A stretch of 8,435 nucleotides of DNA, taken from NCBI GenBank assembly GCA_019419725.1, contig DXZL01000027.1, positions 1 to 8,435 of the forward strand. The letters run 5' to 3'. The position numbers and the translations under genes are program-made. Source of the DNA: Veillonella sp. (lineage in GTDB: Bacteria > Bacillota > Negativicutes > Veillonellales > Veillonellaceae). Positions within the stretch are counted from its first letter, which is position 1. Each line of letters opens with the position of its first letter. Positions 6,100 through 8,435 of this stretch are shown in pieces. The notes under the pieces are model-generated. The model was not told the DNA's origin. It worked only from the letters and a program-made list of their open reading frames with translations, and ran no database searches.

Positions 6100-6105
6100 T
6101 ATATA
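6085..6105. promoter_or_regulatory. Perfect 9-bp-arm palindrome before the metQ-like gene (operator candidate)
   Basis: TATATACAT-TAT-ATGTATATA has perfect arms of nine bases and a three-base centre. It overlaps the proposed -10 and abuts the ribosome site (GAAAGGGATG, 6106-6115). It could be a repressor operator or an RNA hairpin that occludes translation; no known box (for example the MetJ box) matches. Confidence 0.5.
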
Positions 6106-6120
6106 GAAAGGGATGTTCAC

Positions 6121-6939
6121 ATGAAATTAAAAAAATTTATTGCCCCTCTTCTCGTTGGCGTTCTAGCATTCGCCATCGCAGGTTGCGGCACAGATACAAA
6201 TCAATCTAGCCAAGCACCAAAAGAAATTAAAATCGGTGCTACTGCAGGTCCTCACGCTCAAGTAGCTGAAGCAGTTGCAAAAGAAGCTAAAAAACAAGGT
6301 ATCGACCTTAAAGTTGTAGAGTTCTCCGATTATGTAACACCAGATAAAGCTCTTGCTGATGGCGACATTCAATTGAATGCGTACCAACACGTGCCATTTA
6401 TGGAAAACTTTAACAAACAAAATGGTTCCAACTTAGTAGCAATCGGTAAAACCCTTTTAGTGCGTATGGGATTATATAGTAATAGTGTACATAGCGTACA
6501 AGATGTACCTGAAGGCGCTACGGTTTCTATTCCAAATGACCCTACTAATGGTGGTCGTGCATTAGTATTATTAGCTAAAGCTGGATTAATTACGTTAAAA
6601 GATGGTGTCGGCTTCAAAGCAACTGTTGCAGATATCACATCTAACCCGAAAAATATAAAGATCCAAGAATTAGAAGCAGCTCAATTACCTCGTAGTCTAG
6701 ATGATGTAACAATTGCAGTTATTCCAATGAATTATGTACAAAGTGCTGGCCTTAGTGTAGAAAAACAAGGCTTCTTCTTCGAATCAAAAGATGAACCACT
6801 AACAGTCATCGTACTTGCGGTACGTAGTGAAGACAAAGACAACGAAACTTACAAAAAAATTGCAGACATTTACAAATCTGATGCAATCAAGCCATTCATC
6901 AACGATACTTTCAAAGGTAGCATTACATCTGCAAACTAA
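6121..6939 (+). CDS. metQ: MetQ/NlpA-family substrate-binding lipoprotein (methionine uptake)
   Basis: A 272-residue lipoprotein with signal peptide MKLKKFIAPL...AFAIAGC (acylated Cys22), followed by an NlpA/MetQ-type binding domain (PF03180). In this family the protein captures methionine outside the inner membrane and hands it to the MetNI ABC transporter. Seen family blocks: KEIKIGATAGPHAQVAE, VVEFSDYVTPDKAL, LNAYQHVPFMENF (ligand-site Tyr and His), VSIPNDPTNGGRAL (Asn and Arg of the site) and AVIPMNYVQSAGL (conserved Asn). The start at 6121 is where the signal peptide begins, with AAAGGG eight bases upstream; longer in-frame starts add residues unlike a signal peptide. No metN or metI is adjacent on either side, so this is a solitary copy that must use a transporter encoded elsewhere. 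Specificity for methionine rather than a related amino acid is inferred. Confidence 0.92.
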   Translation: MKLKKFIAPLLVGVLAFAIAGCGTDTNQSSQAPKEIKIGATAGPHAQVAEAVAKEAKKQGIDLKVVEFSDYVTPDKALADGDIQLNAYQHVPFMENFNKQNGSNLVAIGKTLLVRMGLYSNSVHSVQDVPEGATVSIPNDPTNGGRALVLLAKAGLITLKDGVGFKATVADITSNPKNIKIQELEAAQLPRSLDDVTIAVIPMNYVQSAGLSVEKQGFFFESKDEPLTVIVLAVRSEDKDNETYKKIADIYKSDAIKPFINDTFKGSITSAN

Positions 6940-6941
6940 CC

Positions 6942-6978
6942 AAAAGACCGACCTCAATACGAGGCCGGTCTTTTTGAT
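6942..6978 (+). terminator. Rho-independent terminator of the metQ-like gene
   Basis: AAAAGACCG (6942-6950) pairs with CGGTCTTTT (6966-6974), and CCTC (6952-6955) with GAGG (6961-6964), with one A-C mismatch and a 5-nt loop. A run of five T (6971-6975) overlaps and follows the stem. It begins three bases after the stop codon. Confidence 0.9.
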
Positions 6979-6987
6979 AAACAATCT

Positions 6988-7037
6988 TTTATAGATCTAT
7001 AAATACGACTATCACCATAACAAATGTAGTAACTACA
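6988..7037. repeat. Two small perfect palindromes between convergent genes
   Basis: TTTATAGATCTATAAA (6988-7003) is a perfect 16-bp palindrome, and TGTAGT-A-ACTACA (7025-7037) has perfect 6-bp arms around one base. They lie between two strong terminators, where no gene is transcribed toward them by design. No function is proposed. Confidence 0.35.
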
Positions 7038-7056
7038 GCAAAATATGTATAATGCC

Positions 7057-7098
7057 AAAAAGCGATACCCTAACTGTTTAGAGTATCGCTTTTATTTT
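7057..7098. terminator. Terminator of the ferredoxin-nitroreductase gene (probably bidirectional)
   Basis: AAAAGCGATAC (7058-7068) pairs with GTATCGCTTTT (7083-7093). After a C-A mismatch, CTAA (7070-7073) pairs with TTAG (7078-7081), leaving a 4-nt loop. Leftward the stem is followed by a T run (TTTTTGG); rightward by TTTTATTTTATT. It lies about 45 bases beyond the leftward nitroreductase stop codon and can also stop read-through from the metQ-like gene. Confidence 0.8.
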
Positions 7099-7139
7099 AT
7101 TCTTTAGTATCAATCACTATTATTAGTAATCAATCACTA

Positions 7140-7955
7140 CTATTCTTCAGTATCGAATGTTACGTCCAATGGTTGGCGTTCCACGATGTTACGGTAACGA
7201 ACCTTTGGATAGCCCATCAAGATACCACCAGCAATGATTTTATCCTCTGGTACACCTAATAGTTCCAATAGTGGTTTATACTCTGCTTCGCCTGCATGTT
7301 CAAAGAAGCCAGCCCAACAAGTGCCTAAACCTAATGTTGGTGCATACAACTCTGCATAAGACAAGCAGGAATGCCCGCTATCGTGAGTACGGTGAATATC
7401 TTTTTTAGAACCGATGGCCACTACTAACGCAGGCGCATCGCGCAAGATGTATTCCTTACCCTTATCGACCTCAGCTTGTGCTGCACGAGCATAAAGACGC
7501 ATAATCGGCACAGTTTTCGCAGCCAAATGCATCCACTCAAGAACGAGATCTGCAATGCGACGCAACTTTTGTTTGTCCCGAATAACAATATAGGAAATAC
7601 CTTGTGTATTTGTTGCTGTTGGAGCCATTCTTGCAACGTTTAAGACCTTGCGAATAAGCTCGGCAGGAACTGGTTTATTTTGATAATTACGAATAGAGCG
7701 ACGGCTGCGCAAGAATAACTCAGCTTGCTCTGGCGTTAATTTTTGTTCTTTTGTGATATCGATTTGCTCTTTACGTGGGGTCATATCACTATCAAGAGCA
7801 AGCGTTGGGCATACGGAAATACAATGCCCACAGGAGATACAACCTCCCTTGCCAGTTACAGGCCCATTTTCGGACATCACTAGCAAGCCTGTTGGACAGT
7901 CAGCTACGCAAAGGCCGCATCGTGTACAGACTTCTGTATTGACGGTAAATAACAT
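7140..7955 (-). CDS. Ferredoxin-nitroreductase fusion (4Fe-4S plus FMN nitroreductase domain)
   Basis: A 271-residue protein with two domains. The N-terminus is a bacterial-type ferredoxin with two full 4Fe-4S motifs, CTRCGLCVADCP (Cys10, 13, 16, 20) and CISCGHCISVCP (Cys39, 42, 45, 49). From about residue 73 a nitroreductase-family FMN domain follows (RSRRSIRNYQ, ARMAPTATNTQG, and GLGTCWAGFFEHA near the C-terminal third). Such fusions are known in anaerobes and are thought to pass electrons from ferredoxin clusters to FMN to reduce an unidentified electron acceptor in the cytosol. The start at 7955 has GGAGG nine bases upstream; an earlier in-frame start adds 15 residues unlike the family. 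The gene is single, is transcribed leftward from a promoter inside the neighbouring inverted-repeat arm, and ends before a strong terminator. Confidence 0.92.
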   Translation of the reverse strand: MLFTVNTEVCTRCGLCVADCPTGLLVMSENGPVTGKGGCISCGHCISVCPTLALDSDMTPRKEQIDITKEQKLTPEQAELFLRSRRSIRNYQNKPVPAELIRKVLNVARMAPTATNTQGISYIVIRDKQKLRRIADLVLEWMHLAAKTVPIMRLYARAAQAEVDKGKEYILRDAPALVVAIGSKKDIHRTHDSGHSCLSYAELYAPTLGLGTCWAGFFEHAGEAEYKPLLELLGVPEDKIIAGGILMGYPKVRYRNIVERQPLDVTFDTEE

Positions 7956-7988
7956 CTGATAAATCCTCCAAACACTACTATAAAGCCT

Positions 7989-7997
7989 ATTATAACA
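7989..7997 (-). promoter_or_regulatory. Extended -10 promoter of the ferredoxin-nitroreductase gene
   Basis: The minus strand reads TGTTATAAT, a perfect extended -10, about 34 bases before the start codon. Transcription would begin near 7982. The element lies inside the left arm of the long inverted repeat (7981-8020). Confidence 0.6.
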
Positions 7998-8088
7998 CAA
8001 TCAATCAAGGGTTATCTAGGCAACATATGCTTTTCAAGGTTATTCTCCCTATTTTGATGGGGCCCCATTTCAGTTCTACAACCTAGTT

Positions 8089-8159
8089 AAAAAAGTACAA
8101 ATATACTTGCTTGCTCCGTTCTTAGCAAAGTCGCTACACAAGTATATTTGTACTTTTTT
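8089..8159. terminator. Core 21-bp hairpin of the inverted repeat, terminator-like in both directions
   Basis: A perfect 21-bp stem ends in A6 on its left side and T6 on its right, so each strand gives a stem followed by a T tract. The loop of 29 bases can itself fold (TTGCT 8111-8115 with AGCAA 8124-8128). The long loop is unusual for a simple terminator. On the minus strand it would stop transcripts entering from the right before they reach the nitroreductase promoter. Confidence 0.55.
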
Positions 8160-8249
8160 ATAACTATATTTATAAAGGCGTCCCATCAAAATAGAACTAC
8201 ACACTTTAAACACATAACACCTAGATAACCCGATTGATTTATATAAAAA

Positions 8250-8324
8250 GGCTTTAGACTAATGGCGCCATGCCCTCCATCTGGAAAAAGCTAGCCTGTG
8301 GATAGGCTTTATAGTAATGACGCC
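8250..8324 (+). repeat. Pair of 20-bp direct repeats, 55 bases apart
   Basis: GGCTTTAGACTAATGGCGCC (8250-8269) and GGCTTTATAGTAATGACGCC (8305-8324) agree at 17 of 20 bases. A third partial copy lies inverted at the outer edge of the left arm near the nitroreductase gene: 15 bases ATAGGCTTTATAGTA are exact at 8302-8316 and on the minus strand of 7976-7990. The first copy is also the tip of the right inverted-repeat arm. Confidence 0.6.
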
Positions 8325-8435
8325 TTTCCCATCACATAAAAGCATATTGAGTAAAGATCAAATGTAGCTTGTGATGGGGATTTCTGTATATTAAGCAATA
8401 GATGTTGTTTGCTATGGGACTAGTCCATAGCAGGT
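8257..8435. other. Non-coding structured stretch at the right edge
   Basis: No gene is seen on either strand. Several hairpins are possible: AGCCT (8293-8297) with AGGCT (8304-8308), CCCATCACA (8328-8336) with TGTGATGGG (8370-8378), and GCTATGG...CCATAGC (8411-8431) with a central self-complementary GACTAGTC. It may be a leader RNA for a gene to the right or the tail of the repeat element; I match it to no known riboswitch core. Confidence 0.4.

Larger units (their letters stand above)
7981..8256. repeat. Diverged long inverted repeat (MITE-like or structured-RNA element)
   Basis: Two arms, 7981-8109 and the complement of 8139-8256, share the same blocks in the same order: TAAAGCCT, ATCAATC, GGGTTATCTAGG, CTATTTTGATGGG (8049-8061 with 8182-8194), TAGTTA and a perfect 21-bp block (8089-8109 with 8139-8159). 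Between the blocks the arms differ by substitutions and short gaps. No transposase and no clear target duplication are visible. It could be a decayed miniature transposable element, an old IS remnant, or a conserved hairpin. No reading frame inside it resembles a gene. Confidence 0.7.

Noticed and set aside
6049..6120. Extension of the metQ-like protein by 24 residues
   Set aside because: The added residues are not signal-peptide-like, whereas MKLKKFIAPL begins at 6121 after AAAGGG.
5960..6120. SAM riboswitch or T-box before the metQ-like gene
   Set aside because: Neither conserved core is present and the leader from the proposed promoter is only about 15 bases.
7981..8256. Complete insertion sequence
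   Set aside because: No transposase reading frame lies between the arms and no target-site duplication was found.
8270..8305. Small open frame ATGCCCTCC... of 11 codons
   Set aside because: No ribosome site of note and too short to support; it lies between two repeat copies.
8250..8324. CRISPR array
   Set aside because: Only two direct copies with mismatches and no cas genes; the unit is also present inverted at the other arm.

Overview
The window looks like chromosomal DNA of a diderm Firmicute of the Negativicutes, most likely Veillonella or a close relative. This is inferred from moderately AT-rich sequence, strong AGGAGG-type ribosome binding sites, extended -10 promoters (TGNTATAAT), two lipoproteins with AIAGC lipoboxes, and an RND-type periplasmic adaptor that implies an outer membrane. 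No database search was possible, so the genus is a judgement. No phage, transposase, CRISPR, tRNA or rRNA gene was seen.

Layout. Positions 1-226 (-) hold the start of an Eis-like GNAT acetyltransferase that runs off the left edge. Positions 432-1349 (-) encode a DUF2156 protein that appears to start at an ATT codon. Positions 1416-2534 (-) encode an efflux-pump adaptor lipoprotein in the same orientation, with no pump permease beside it. A short divergent promoter region with a perfect FNR-type box (TTGAT-N4-ATCAA) separates this pair from an aldo/keto reductase at 2646-3497 (+). A bidirectional terminator (3585-3628) divides that gene from a leftward cluster: a YqhD-type iron-dependent alcohol dehydrogenase (4724-5890), azlC (3958-4671) and azlD (3627-3965, probable TTG start inside the end of azlC). 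Divergent from yqhD is a MetQ/NlpA-type methionine-binding lipoprotein (6121-6939, +) without its transporter genes. Two terminators and two small palindromes follow. Positions 7140-7955 (-) encode a ferredoxin-nitroreductase fusion.

The last 480 bases hold no recognisable gene but are the most structured part of the window. They contain a diverged long inverted repeat of about 275 bp (7981-8256) with a perfect 21-bp stem at its core, plus further repeat copies and hairpins up to the right edge. The left arm carries the likely promoter of the nitroreductase gene.

Taken together the genes concern small-molecule redox chemistry (two carbonyl/aldehyde reductases and a nitroreductase), amino-acid export and uptake (AzlCD, MetQ) and envelope transport. 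I do not see a clear new multi-gene system. The points most worth a second look are the ATT start, the FNR-type box, the long inverted repeat with its associated repeat family, and the palindrome before the metQ-like gene.
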